NCBI RefSeq assembly: GCF_030506325.1 | Contig: NZ_CP120683.1 | Span: 372,001-436,000 of the forward strand | Direction: 5' to 3' | Origin: Tunicatimonas pelagia | GTDB taxonomy: Bacteria; Bacteroidota; Bacteroidia; Cytophagales; Cyclobacteriaceae | Length of the DNA stretch: 64,000 nucleotides | Shown here: positions 16,395-26,172 of the stretch, in pieces | Layout of the letters: every line of letters starts with the position of its first letter | Numbering within the stretch: the first letter of the stretch is position 1 | Notes under the pieces: generated by a model | Told to the model about the DNA's origin: nothing | The model's input: only the letters and a program-made list of their open reading frames with translations | Databases searched by the model: none | Translations under genes and position numbers: made by a program

Positions 16395-19044
16395 ACGAAA
16401 ATTCTCATATCAACCACCACCCCGCTGGGTAGATAAGCTACTCAGACACCTCTGTGCTCCCGAACTACTGGAAGAAATACTCGGCGACTTACACGAACGC
16501 TACTATTTGCGAGCAAAAAGAGAAGGGGAAGCCAAGGCTCGAAGAACTTACTGGCAAGAGGTACTTGCCTACCTACGTCCTGCGATTTTTAGACGACCAT
16601 CAAATACATCTATTTCTAACGATATGCTAAAAAACTATTTCACCCTCGCGTTGCGATTATTCGCCCGGAATAAATTGACCACTGCGATCAACGTACTGGG
16701 ATTAGCCCTGGCACTGACCGGTAGCCTACTCATTGCCATGTTCATCCAAGATGAGTTAAGCTACGATCGCTACCACAAAAATGCGGATCATATCTACCGA
16801 GTTACGCGAGACTTTCTCTCTTCCGACGGAAGTTTAGCCTTGCATCTCGGTCATACCGCTCCTGGCTTTGGCCCACGATTGGCAAATGACTTCCCGGATA
16901 TTTTGGAGGTAGCTCGTATTTGGCATACCAATATTACCTTGGGTACAGTTGATGAGAACCGATCTTTTCAGGAGAGCTTGAACGTCGAAAATCTCTATTA
17001 CGCTGAACCGTCGGTGTTTGAGGTGTTTACGATTCCTATTTTGGCAGGTGATTTCGAAACCGCTTTGGAAAACCCATTCACCATGATGCTCTCCGATGCG
17101 GCAGCGGAAAAGTACTTCGGTACGCAAGATGTGGTGGGCAAACAGCTCCTATCTCAAGATAATTACTTCGAGATTACTGGAGTGTACGAGGCTTTTCCGA
17201 CGCAATCGCACTGGCACCCTGACTTTCTAGTCGCCTTTAGTACGCTGAATACTATTTTAGGGCAAGAGCGTTTAGAGGCTGGCTGGGGCGATAATGTCTT
17301 TGGAACCTACCTACTGGTTAACGATGAATTTGACCCGAGGCGAGTGGAGGCTCAGTTTCCGGATTTTTTGGATCGGCATATGAGTAACCCGGATGTTCCA
17401 GTGAAACCTAGCAGTTGGACTAACCTTTACCTTCAACCACTCACTTCTATTCACCTGCATTCTCAGCTTGATGCAGAAGAAGAAGCGAATGGTAATATCA
17501 ATTACATTTATATCATAGGGGCTATCGGGGTATTTCTGCTGCTGATCGCTGGTTTCAACTTTATTAACCTGTCAACGGCTCGGGCTACTACCCGAAGTAA
17601 AGAAGTGGGGTTACGCAAAGCCATTGGTGCCTTCCGCCAGCAATTAATTCTCCAGCACCTAAGCGAATCGGTACTACTGGCTTTTTTCGCTTTTCTACTA
17701 TCGGTAGTACTGATTTCACTAGCCCTTCCCTGGCTCAATGAGTTTGCGGACAAAACTATTGAGCTATCGCAGTACACTACTCCAACAGCGGTATTGGGCG
17801 TGATAGCCATCATTGTCTTGGTAGGAATACTTGCTGGGATTTATCCGGCGTTCATTATTTCCGGTTTCAGGCCAGTTCTTGCTTTGAAAGGCCGCAGCGT
17901 TACTACCCGTCAGAGTGGGCGGGTGCGTCAGGCTTTAGTAGTCGTACAGTTCACTGTTTCCATTGTGATGATTATTGCCACGCTTATCACCTACCAGCAG
18001 CTTACTTTTCTCAACGACCAGGAACTGGGCTACGCCAAAGATCAAGTCATTTTTCTGAGCTATACCGATGAGATCGACGAACGCTTTGAAACTTTCTACC
18101 ACGAACTTACTGAGCATCCGGCCATTCTCAATGCTACTCGCTCGAGCTTAGTACCTACCGCACGGCTAACCGCCTATCAGGGCACTGCGGTTCAGCAGGG
18201 CGATAGTATGGTAACGACCGATGTGATAATGAAAGATGTACGGATTGACCACAACTATTTTGATACCTACCAAATACCGATTGTCAGTGGAAGAAACTTC
18301 TCCGAAAACATTGGTTCGGATGATTCTACCAACTTTATCATCAACGAAACTGCCGCCCGCATGGTGGGCTGGACGAATGAAGAAGCCATTGGGCAAACGC
18401 TTAAAAACGGCAGAACTATCGGCACGGTAGTCGGAGTAGTGCAGGATTTTCACTTTGAGTCGTTGCACCAGCCAATTGTACCGGTAGTTTTTCACGGGCA
18501 GCATATGTTTAATGAGCTTTCGGTGTTGGTTTCTAAAGATGATATGCCGGAAGCACTAGCCCACATGGAAGCGGTATGGGAGCAATTTGTACCCCAACAG
18601 TCGTTTGATTACTTATTTCTTAACGAACACTACCAGCAACTCTACCACAGTGAACAAAAACAAAGCAAGCTATTCATCATCTTCGCCGGGCTCGCTATTT
18701 TAATTGCTGCGATGGGCCTGTTTGGCTTAGCGACCTTCAGTACGCTCCAGCGCACCAAAGAAGTAAGCATCCGAAAAGTGCTAGGTGCCCCCATCGGCAG
18801 TATCTTGAAGTTACTGAGTAAGGAGGTCTTCTGGCTAGTCTTCATTGCCAACCTAGTGGCTTGGCCTATTGCCTGGTACTTCATGCGGGAGTGGTTAAGC
18901 AGTTTCGCTTACCACATTGAAATGAACCTCCTCACCTACTTAGCCGCCGGAATAGTAACGCTGGTTATCACACTCATCACCATCAGCAGCCAGACCATCA
19001 AAGCCGCCCTAACGAATCCCGCTACTATTTTACGAAACGACTAA
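16387..19044 (+). CDS. Prefix-domain FtsX/MacB-type permease 2
   Basis: 885 residues, a paralogue of the preceding gene. The prefix domain at ~10-75 contains PPPRWVDKLLRHLCAPELLE and GDLHERYYLRAKREGEAKAR. The first membrane segment is near 95-120 and the two FtsX domains are near 375-500 (FNFINLSTARATTRSKEVGL) and 760-885 (FSTLQRTKEVSIRKVLGA). It ends in LTNPATILRND. The ATG lies inside the stop region of permease 1, so translation is coupled. About 140 bp without features separate it from permease 3. Confidence 0.93.
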   Translation: MSKRKFSYQPPPRWVDKLLRHLCAPELLEEILGDLHERYYLRAKREGEAKARRTYWQEVLAYLRPAIFRRPSNTSISNDMLKNYFTLALRLFARNKLTTAINVLGLALALTGSLLIAMFIQDELSYDRYHKNADHIYRVTRDFLSSDGSLALHLGHTAPGFGPRLANDFPDILEVARIWHTNITLGTVDENRSFQESLNVENLYYAEPSVFEVFTIPILAGDFETALENPFTMMLSDAAAEKYFGTQDVVGKQLLSQDNYFEITGVYEAFPTQSHWHPDFLVAFSTLNTILGQERLEAGWGDNVFGTYLLVNDEFDPRRVEAQFPDFLDRHMSNPDVPVKPSSWTNLYLQPLTSIHLHSQLDAEEEANGNINYIYIIGAIGVFLLLIAGFNFINLSTARATTRSKEVGLRKAIGAFRQQLILQHLSESVLLAFFAFLLSVVLISLALPWLNEFADKTIELSQYTTPTAVLGVIAIIVLVGILAGIYPAFIISGFRPVLALKGRSVTTRQSGRVRQALVVVQFTVSIVMIIATLITYQQLTFLNDQELGYAKDQVIFLSYTDEIDERFETFYHELTEHPAILNATRSSLVPTARLTAYQGTAVQQGDSMVTTDVIMKDVRIDHNYFDTYQIPIVSGRNFSENIGSDDSTNFIINETAARMVGWTNEEAIGQTLKNGRTIGTVVGVVQDFHFESLHQPIVPVVFHGQHMFNELSVLVSKDDMPEALAHMEAVWEQFVPQQSFDYLFLNEHYQQLYHSEQKQSKLFIIFAGLAILIAAMGLFGLATFSTLQRTKEVSIRKVLGAPIGSILKLLSKEVFWLVFIANLVAWPIAWYFMREWLSSFAYHIEMNLLTYLAAGIVTLVITLITISSQTIKAALTNPATILRND

Positions 19045-19185
19045 TTATCATAAAGGAATGAGTAATTTGTCTTAACCAAGATAAGCAGAATGAGAAAAAG
19101 ATAAACACAATGATGTGCCTAAAGCATTACCCAACTGTATCTATCCTATTCATCCTGACCTATTCTATGTAGCCCGATTCTGACC

Positions 19186-21795
19186 ATGAGCAACCAACCT
19201 CCCAAATGGCTAGACCAACTACTTGAACGGTTTTGCGCTCCCGAACTATTGGAAGAAGTACTGGGCGATTTGCACGAGCGGTACTACTTGCGAGTGCAGA
19301 AAGAAGGAGTTAACAAGGCACGAAAAGGTTACTGGCGTGAGATGCTGGCGTATATGAGACCCTCAATTTTTAAGCGACCTACTTTTGACAATTCAGCAAA
19401 TAATATGACTATGCTTAACAATTATTTCACCATTGCGCTTAGAAATCTAAGCAAGCACAAAAGCTTCGCGGTAATTAACGTTGCTGGGCTAACCTTAGGC
19501 ATAACCGGGGCACTTATTATTTTCCTGCTGGTGCGATTTGAGCTAAGTTTTGATACGTTTCATAGTAAAACCGACCGCATCTACCGAGTGATTACGGGCA
19601 GTATTCCTGACGAGGCAGAATCTTACGGTACAGGTACGCCCCACGGACTGGCTAAAATTTTAGAGGAAGACTTTGCTGAAATAGAGAACGTAGCTACGAT
19701 CTATCATCTCAATCCTAAAAAAACGCAAATAGAGATTGATGAGGACATTGTTAATAATCCTCATACGTATTTTAGCACCCCATCCTTTTTTGAGATTTTT
19801 GATTTTGAGTGGACTATCGGCAGCCCTCAAAAGTCACTTTCGCAACCGGGGCAAGCAGCAATTAACGAAAGCTTGGCTAAGCAGTACTTTGATGGCGATG
19901 CCATCGGTAAGCGTATCCGCCTAAATAATGAGTTTGATTTAGTCATTAGCGGGGTTATACAAGATGTACCCAAGAACACCGATTTTCCTATTCAAATTGC
20001 AGTGTCGCACGCGACGTTTGCTGCTAGCCCAAAGTTTGAGGAAGCGTACTCAGCGTCGCACGGCTCGGGCTATCAAACATACCTATTGCTAAACGAAAAT
20101 ACCAAACCGGCTCCCCTGGAGGCGAAGTTTCCAGCGATGGTAACCAACTATCTGGGAGAGGAAGTTGCTGAGAAATATTTGGCTCATAAGCTGCAACCGC
20201 TAAATGACATTCATTTCGATGAAGCATTTGGTGGTGGTAACTTTTCTAATCGGGCAGTCTCGAAAGAATCGCTTTGGAGTCTAACATTCATAGGAGTGTT
20301 CATTCTCATAATTGCTTGTATCAACTTCGTGAATCTGGCTACCGCCCAGGCCAATAAAAGGGCTAAAGAAGTAAGCGTTCGTAAAGCGTTAGGAAGCACG
20401 AGAAAACAACTATTTCTACAATTTATTGGCGAAACCTTCGCGCTGACCTTCATTGCTACGATGATGTCAGTAAGCTTAACGCTACTACTATTACCTCAGC
20501 TACAAGCATGGATCGATATACCGCTAGATCAAGCGATGGTACTACAACCTTTGGTACTAGCTTGGCTAGTAGGGCAATGCGTGGTAATAAGTCTGCTCGC
20601 TGGACTTTACCCGGCTCTTATCTTATCTAAGATTCAAACCGCTATGGTGTACAAAAATGTCTTAACTTCCAGTTACACCAGCGGTTTATTGTTACGAAAA
20701 GGGTTAGTGACTTTTCAATTCGTTATTGCTCAGCTACTTATTTTTGGAACGATCGTGGTAGTAAGCCAGAATAAGTACTTCAACACTCAGGCGTTAGGCT
20801 ACGATAAAGAAGCCGTTATTATCGTAGACGTTCCACAGGACGAAACAAATAGGCTAAAGAGCTTTAGAAATAATCTTGCTAAGCACACTCCAGTTAAGGA
20901 AGTAAGCTTATCTATGAACGCCCCATCGGCTACTTCCAATAAGTGGTTTAACTGGTTCTGGCATAAGTCAGATACAGAAGGTAAACTTTTGGAAGTGAAA
21001 CCTATCGATGAGTACTACTTAGATTTGTATGATATTACACTTTTAGCTGGAGAGGCACTAACCGAAAGTGATAATGGTGTTGTAGTCAACGAAACCTTAC
21101 TAAAAGCAATAGGAATTACCGACCCCGAGCAGGCTCTGCAAGAGACAATTACCATTGGGGGGCAAGAGGTGACGATCAAGGGCGTCGTACAAGATTTCCA
21201 CACGCTTTCTCTGCACCAAGAGATTTACCCGTTGATTTTAGTAAATATGGAAGATCGGTTTCAACTAGCTTCCCTTAAAATAGATTTAGCGCAGGCGTCA
21301 GAAGCTATCAGCATCGTAGAAGAGCAGTGGCAGAAAATGTTTCCTGATTATTATTTCACCTATCGCTTCCTTGATGATGATATAGCTACTTGGTACGAAG
21401 AAGAAAGAAAGACCTCTCGTTTACTCTCGCTATTTGCAAGCATTGCTATTTTTATTGGTTGTCTGGGCTTGTACGGATTGATCAGTTTCGTTACTGCACA
21501 GCGTGTCAAGGAAATCGGTATTCGTAAAGTACTAGGCGCAACCGTTCAGCACATTGTGTATCTATTCACCAAGGATTTTATCTTCTTAGTTGTCATTGCT
21601 TTTGTCGTTGCTGCTCCGATTGGCTATTACTTTATGCAACAGTGGTTAGCAGATTTCACCTACAAGATTGATCTTTCTTGGTGGATGTTTGCCGTAGCCG
21701 CACTAGCTGGACTGCTGATCGCTGGTATCACTGTCAGCTTCCAGTCCATCCGAGCCGCCCTCGCCAATCCGGTAGACTCTCTGCGGAATGAGTAA
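19186..21795 (+). CDS. Prefix-domain FtsX/MacB-type permease 3
   Basis: 869 residues. The prefix domain at ~3-70 has PPKWLDQLLERFCAPELLEE and LGDLHERYYLRVQKEGVNKA. TM1 is near 95-120 (FAVINVAGLTLGITGALIIF). The FtsX domains are near 360-490 (CINFVNLATAQANKRAKEVS) and 745-869 (VTAQRVKEIGIRKVLGATVQ). It ends in ALANPVDSLRNE. The terminal ATGAGTAA again contains the start codon of the following gene, repeating the arrangement between permeases 1 and 2. Confidence 0.93.
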   Translation: MSNQPPKWLDQLLERFCAPELLEEVLGDLHERYYLRVQKEGVNKARKGYWREMLAYMRPSIFKRPTFDNSANNMTMLNNYFTIALRNLSKHKSFAVINVAGLTLGITGALIIFLLVRFELSFDTFHSKTDRIYRVITGSIPDEAESYGTGTPHGLAKILEEDFAEIENVATIYHLNPKKTQIEIDEDIVNNPHTYFSTPSFFEIFDFEWTIGSPQKSLSQPGQAAINESLAKQYFDGDAIGKRIRLNNEFDLVISGVIQDVPKNTDFPIQIAVSHATFAASPKFEEAYSASHGSGYQTYLLLNENTKPAPLEAKFPAMVTNYLGEEVAEKYLAHKLQPLNDIHFDEAFGGGNFSNRAVSKESLWSLTFIGVFILIIACINFVNLATAQANKRAKEVSVRKALGSTRKQLFLQFIGETFALTFIATMMSVSLTLLLLPQLQAWIDIPLDQAMVLQPLVLAWLVGQCVVISLLAGLYPALILSKIQTAMVYKNVLTSSYTSGLLLRKGLVTFQFVIAQLLIFGTIVVVSQNKYFNTQALGYDKEAVIIVDVPQDETNRLKSFRNNLAKHTPVKEVSLSMNAPSATSNKWFNWFWHKSDTEGKLLEVKPIDEYYLDLYDITLLAGEALTESDNGVVVNETLLKAIGITDPEQALQETITIGGQEVTIKGVVQDFHTLSLHQEIYPLILVNMEDRFQLASLKIDLAQASEAISIVEEQWQKMFPDYYFTYRFLDDDIATWYEEERKTSRLLSLFASIAIFIGCLGLYGLISFVTAQRVKEIGIRKVLGATVQHIVYLFTKDFIFLVVIAFVVAAPIGYYFMQQWLADFTYKIDLSWWMFAVAALAGLLIAGITVSFQSIRAALANPVDSLRNE

Positions 21796-22653
21796 ATCCG
21801 ATCACCCATATCAACCACCTCCCAAATGGCTCGATAGACTTCTCGAGTGGCTCTGCACTCCCGAACTATTAGAAGAAGTGCTGGGCGATTTACATGAACG
21901 CTACTATTTGCGCGTACAGAGGGAGGGAGTCAGCAAAGCGCGAAAAAGCTACTGGCGAGAAGTACTGGCATACTTGCAATTTTCAACCCTTAAAAGACCT
22001 TCATCTCAATCCATAACTTTAATCTCTTCCGATATGATTCGTAACTATTTAACGATTGCTCTCCGCAACTTAACTAATCACAAAGCTTTTTCAGCACTCA
22101 ATATACTCGGGCTGGTGCTAAGTATGACTAGCAGCTTACTAATTTTTCTCTGGGTGCAAGATGAACTAGGCGTAGATAATTTTCACACTAATAGCGATCG
22201 CTTGTATGCTATCTATCAAACCATTGAGGCTAACGGACAACTAGGAGGCAGTTATTCAACACCCGTTCGCTCAAATGCCGACGGTCCGTTCTTGCCTATC
22301 GATGGCGTGGCTGATGCAGCGCCCGAAATTGAGAATCTGGTTTATTATGCTACGGGCTACGAACTTCCTTGGGGGCATCCCGAAACATTTCAAGTTGGGG
22401 ATAATATCCATAAGTTGGAAGGCTCTCGGGCGAGTCAAGCCTTTTTTTCCATGTTTGACTATCCACTCATTGCCGGAAACCCTAAAACTGCTCTAGCAAA
22501 AAAGAATAGCATTGCTATTTCGGAAACAATGGCTCAGTTATTCTTTGACCACCCGGAAAAAGCCATCGGTCAAAGCATACGATACGAAAACAGGTTAGAC
22601 TTCGAAGTCACTGCAGTCTTCGCGGATTTATCTTCTCAGAGTTCATTACAATT
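21788..22653 (+). pseudogene. Prefix-domain permease 4, N-terminal half (interrupted by IS)
   Basis: First 288 codons of a permease whose remainder continues at 24244. The prefix domain (PPKWLDRLLEWLCTPELLEE), TM1 (near 96-120) and the start of the first periplasmic domain are present, ending at ...LSSQSSLQ. The frame then runs into the IS end and stops at 22663 after three foreign residues. Joining 22653 to 24244 restores one frame of 893 codons plus stop and a natural sequence SSLQFDFLIDWE, matching SSDQFDYLTNWD in permease 1. A truncated 291-residue product could be made but would lack both FtsX domains. Confidence 0.9.
22645..22653 (+). repeat. 9-bp target-site duplication, left copy (ATTACAATT)
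   Basis: ATTACAATT directly abuts the left inverted repeat of the insertion sequence. The identical 9 bp abut the right end at 24235-24243. The two copies are perfect, indicating a recent insertion. Confidence 0.9.
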
Positions 22654-24234
22654 GAGTGTATAACAAAAAGGGTGTAACTCAGGCAGCTTTTTGGTAAAGA
22701 GCTTGTTGTTCGTGTTTGACTACTGTTTGTAGGTAGTTGTCCCAATCGCCGTTCTTTCTGACGGCTCGTAGGTTGAGCATATTCTGCGCACCTTGTTTTC
22801 CCCAATGCATGCCGTTTCTCTCCATACGGCTCTTTACAAAATGTCCACAGGCACTTTCCACCGCTCCGGTGGTGATAGGAAATCCTAGCTGTAGATAGGT
22901 TTTGTAATCTACCATATGCTGATGGTTGGTCAGGTAGGTGATGGCTCGTTGGACAGTGTCACGCTTGTATTGAGACAAGGTAGCCTGTTGCAAGATAACT
23001 TGCCATTGCTGTCGTACCTCATCATGCTGGCTGTCTAGTAACAAGGCGGCTTGGCTTCTCACCCAAGCAAAACGATTGGGATGCTTCTCCCCCCAATGAG
23101 CGTTAGCCACCTTCCAAACGTACTCTAGCAAGTGAATAAAATCCAGTACGTAGGCCTCTACCCGATGGGTAACTTTCTTTTCTTCTACCACTTGCCGAAC
23201 TGCTTTTTCTAAGGCTCGGTCACCGTCTATCAAAACGATGATCGGCTTTTTTGCACTAGCATCGCGCCGAAGTAGGTTTTCCACCCCGTAGCGGATGGCC
23301 CCTACCTTGTCTGAGAGAAAGGCTCGTAGATGCTTGTGCTCGTGCCAGGTATGCCCTCCATCGGGCTTCTGCGGCTCATGGGTAGGGCAAAACAAGCTCT
23401 CTAAGAGTTCTTGAGCCTGCCGGGGCCGCGGGGTAAACGAACTGCTCAGGCTTACTGTGGCTTCTTTTTTGACCCCCTTCTTCTGTCCTTTGCTCAGACG
23501 AACCGCCGTACTTTCCTCAGCTCGCTGAGTTTCGCTGCGACGAATGGGCACCCCCTTACCGTCAAAGCCTACGCTCAAATGAGTACCATCTTCTATGTTT
23601 TCCCAGGCTTGTTGCTCATAAAAGTCTTTTACTTGCTCGCAAAGCCTGTAACTACACCGTTGGCTTTGCATACCCCTTAGGGGATGACCTAAGATGCGCT
23701 CCAACTGCTCAGCACTTTGGGCAAAGTCCATCTCGGTGGCCCCATACCCTAACCAATCATCCAATACGTAAGAATAGTTGCTCTTGGGTAAGCCCAACGC
23801 TTCGTCCAGCCGGTAATAGCTCTTACCAGTGGTTGAGTAATACTTGGGGCGGGCAATGGATAACGGGCCAAAAATGCTTCGGTAAGGCCGACTACGCAGC
23901 CCGGTGTTCTTCATCTTTTCCCCTGCACGATCAACGGGAACCCCCTGAACAGCGACTACCTGTTGTATACTCAAAATGTAGTATTCTAACAGTTGAAAAC
24001 CTAACTGCAATAAACTGGTAAACAAAGACCGCTCTACCTGATGAATTCTCATTCCTTCTTTACTTCGGGCATCCATTTGGGCTATTATCTGATCTAAGTG
24101 TTGTCTTATCTGGTTGATTTTTGCTTCCTTTACTTCCATAGCGAGTTTTTTTGATGGTGGTTGAAGACCTCAAAATTAAGGGAATCTCTGCATTCCCACT
24201 CGCTTTTCCTCTGCACCCAATTCGTTATACACTC
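22654..24234 (-). mobile_element. ISKra4-family insertion sequence, 1,581 bp, intact
   Basis: Bounded by terminal inverted repeats: left GAGTGTATAACAAAAAGGGTG, right (reverse complement) GAGTGTATAACGAATTGGGTG. The first 11 bp are identical. It is flanked by a perfect 9-bp duplication ATTACAATT and carries a single complete transposase gene on the minus strand. Size, single ORF and 8-9-bp duplication fit the ISKra4 family. The duplication is perfect and the host frame is otherwise intact, so insertion is recent. Confidence 0.92.
22679..24139 (-). CDS. ISKra4 family transposase
   Basis: 486 residues, full length. Candidate DDE acidic residues lie in SVGFDGKGVP, in IIVLIDGDRALEKAV and in the C-terminal family hallmark GAVESACGHFVKSRMERNGM, which is followed by HWGKQGAQNMLNLRAVRKNG. 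The N-terminal part resembles the family's helical DNA-binding region, with GLRSRPYRSIFGPLSIARPKYY as the beta-rich segment. It begins at ATG 24139, 95 bp inside the right end of the element, and its stop lies 25 bp from the left end. No frameshift or internal stop, so it is probably active. Confidence 0.95.
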   Translation of the reverse strand: MEVKEAKINQIRQHLDQIIAQMDARSKEGMRIHQVERSLFTSLLQLGFQLLEYYILSIQQVVAVQGVPVDRAGEKMKNTGLRSRPYRSIFGPLSIARPKYYSTTGKSYYRLDEALGLPKSNYSYVLDDWLGYGATEMDFAQSAEQLERILGHPLRGMQSQRCSYRLCEQVKDFYEQQAWENIEDGTHLSVGFDGKGVPIRRSETQRAEESTAVRLSKGQKKGVKKEATVSLSSSFTPRPRQAQELLESLFCPTHEPQKPDGGHTWHEHKHLRAFLSDKVGAIRYGVENLLRRDASAKKPIIVLIDGDRALEKAVRQVVEEKKVTHRVEAYVLDFIHLLEYVWKVANAHWGEKHPNRFAWVRSQAALLLDSQHDEVRQQWQVILQQATLSQYKRDTVQRAITYLTNHQHMVDYKTYLQLGFPITTGAVESACGHFVKSRMERNGMHWGKQGAQNMLNLRAVRKNGDWDNYLQTVVKHEQQALYQKAA

Positions 24235-24243
24235 ATTACAATT
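24235..24243 (+). repeat. 9-bp target-site duplication, right copy (ATTACAATT)
   Basis: Right-hand copy of the duplication, identical to 22645-22653, immediately outside the right inverted repeat of the IS. Confidence 0.9.
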
Positions 24244-26059
24244 TGACTTCTTGATTGATTGGGAATCGCAAATGACGCAATTAGAGTGGGCATCTGGCGT
24301 GATGCTAACCACTGTCCGCTTATCAGAGACTGCCGATGTTAATCAGGCAACCGAAAAAATCAATCGCTTCCTTCAATCGCGATTAGATGATTCTGAAACT
24401 ACTAAAATAACACTTGGGCTTCAGCCATTTACTGATCACTACCTCCGAGCTAATTTTGCCAACGGGAAACCCCAAGGAGGTCGTATTGAGTACGTAAGAA
24501 TATTTAGTGGAGTAGCCATTTTTCTGCTGGTTATTGCCTGTATTAACTTTATGAATTTAGCTACCGCCCGTTCCATGAAACGAGCGCGGGAAGTAGGGGT
24601 TCGAAAAGCTATCGGGTCTTCGCGCATACACCTTATCGGGCAATTCTTAGGTGAATCTGTTTTTCTCTCCCTACTCGCCCTGATTTGCACCATCTTGCTG
24701 GTACAGTTATTACTACCTAGCTTCAACCAGTTTACCACTAAGCATATTACCATACCGATTGAGTCCCCCAGTTTCTGGCTATTAGCTGTCGGGCTAATGT
24801 TGGTGGTGGGTTTACTCGCCGGCAGTTATCCGGCACTGTATCTTTCTTCATTGAAACCAGTACGAGTATTGAAAGGGTCGTTACGAACTTCTCCTAAAGC
24901 TATCTGGCTTCGAAAAGGGTTGGCCGTTTTTCAGTTTAGCTTATCTATTCTCTTGCTGATCATTACATTAGTCGTTTCCCGCCAGATTAGTTACGTGCAG
25001 AATAGGCATTTGGGCTATGATCGAGAGAACCTTATTTATACCCGTATCGAGGGCGAACTAAACGAAAAGTACGCTGTGCTTAAAGAACGATTGTTGAATA
25101 TGCCTGGGATTGCAATGGTAGACCGTAGTAGTGAAGCACCGCACGCTATGGGATTTTTGGTAGATGAAGTAGATGGGTTTAGTAATACTAATACGGGTGA
25201 AGATGCTATTAACTGGGAGGGCAAAGAAGCAGGCGAATCCGTAGCCTTTAAACCTACCTCAGTAGGGTATGACTTTGTGAAGATTATGAACTTAGAGATT
25301 GCCGAAGGAAGAGATTTTTCCAGAAGTTTCTCTACTGATAGTACGGCATTTCTCGTCAATGAAGCGGCAGCCTCAGCCATTGGAATGAACGATCCTATTG
25401 GTAAATGGATTTCAGCTTGGGATAAGAAGGGTACGATCGTTGGCGTACTGAAAGACTACCATACCTATTCACTACATGAACCTATCAAACCGCTGATTGT
25501 AGATATTAAAGAAGATTTATACTTCGGGGTTATCCTCATTCGCACGGAACCAGGCCAAACCACCGAAGCACTGACCAGCATGGAAGAAGTATTTCGTGAA
25601 ATTAATCCGAATTATCCTCTGAGTTATCAGTTTATAGATTCGGAATATCAGCAACTCTATCAAACCGAACAGGTAGCTGCCAGCCTCTCTCATATTTTTG
25701 CGGGTATTGCTATTTCAATTTCATGTTTAGGACTATTGGGTTTAGTTATGTTTTCTACCCAGCAGCGAGTAAAGGAAATCGGTATTCGTAAAGTACTAGG
25801 AGCCAAAGTCACGCACATTGTTGGACTGTTATCTAAAGACTTCCTTCAATCCATCGTAATTGCCTTCTTAGTGGCTACTCCTATTGCTGTGTACCTACTA
25901 AGCAAATGGTTAGATAACTTTGCTTACAAAGTACAACTATCGTGGTGGATCTTTATCGTATCGGGAATACTAGCCTTATTAGTTGCTTTAGTGACCACGG
26001 GTACACAAACTATCAAAGCCGCCCTCGCCAATCCGGTAGACTCGCTACGGAATGAGTAG
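24244..26059 (+). pseudogene. Prefix-domain permease 4, C-terminal half
   Basis: 604 codons plus stop, continuing permease 4 after the IS. It contains the end of the first periplasmic domain, an FtsX domain (CINFMNLATARSMKRAREVG), the second periplasmic domain and the last FtsX domain (STQQRVKEIGIRKVLGAKVT), ending in ALANPVDSLRNE. No natural start exists at the junction; the open frame extends back to a TTG at 24161 inside the IS, which could initiate only by accident. No stops or frameshifts have accumulated, so inactivation is recent and excision would restore the gene. Confidence 0.88.
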
Positions 26060-26172
26060 CAATAACTGACGATCTTCATTCATCAATCATCATTTCATTA
26101 GTCATTAATCTTTTGTACCTTATCTACCGTTGGCTGACTAGCTGATTTTTTTACCACTACTTTTTCATCACT
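26060..26172. other. Intergenic spacer with short ATCATT/AGTCATTA repeats
   Basis: 113 bp containing simple TCATCAATCATCATTTCATTA-like sequence. It is related in composition to the outer edges of dispersed repeat A. No gene or clear terminator is seen. Confidence 0.4.

Noticed and set aside
24161-24243. TTG start for the downstream permease half
   Set aside because: It lies inside the IS; the real start is in the N-terminal half at 21788.
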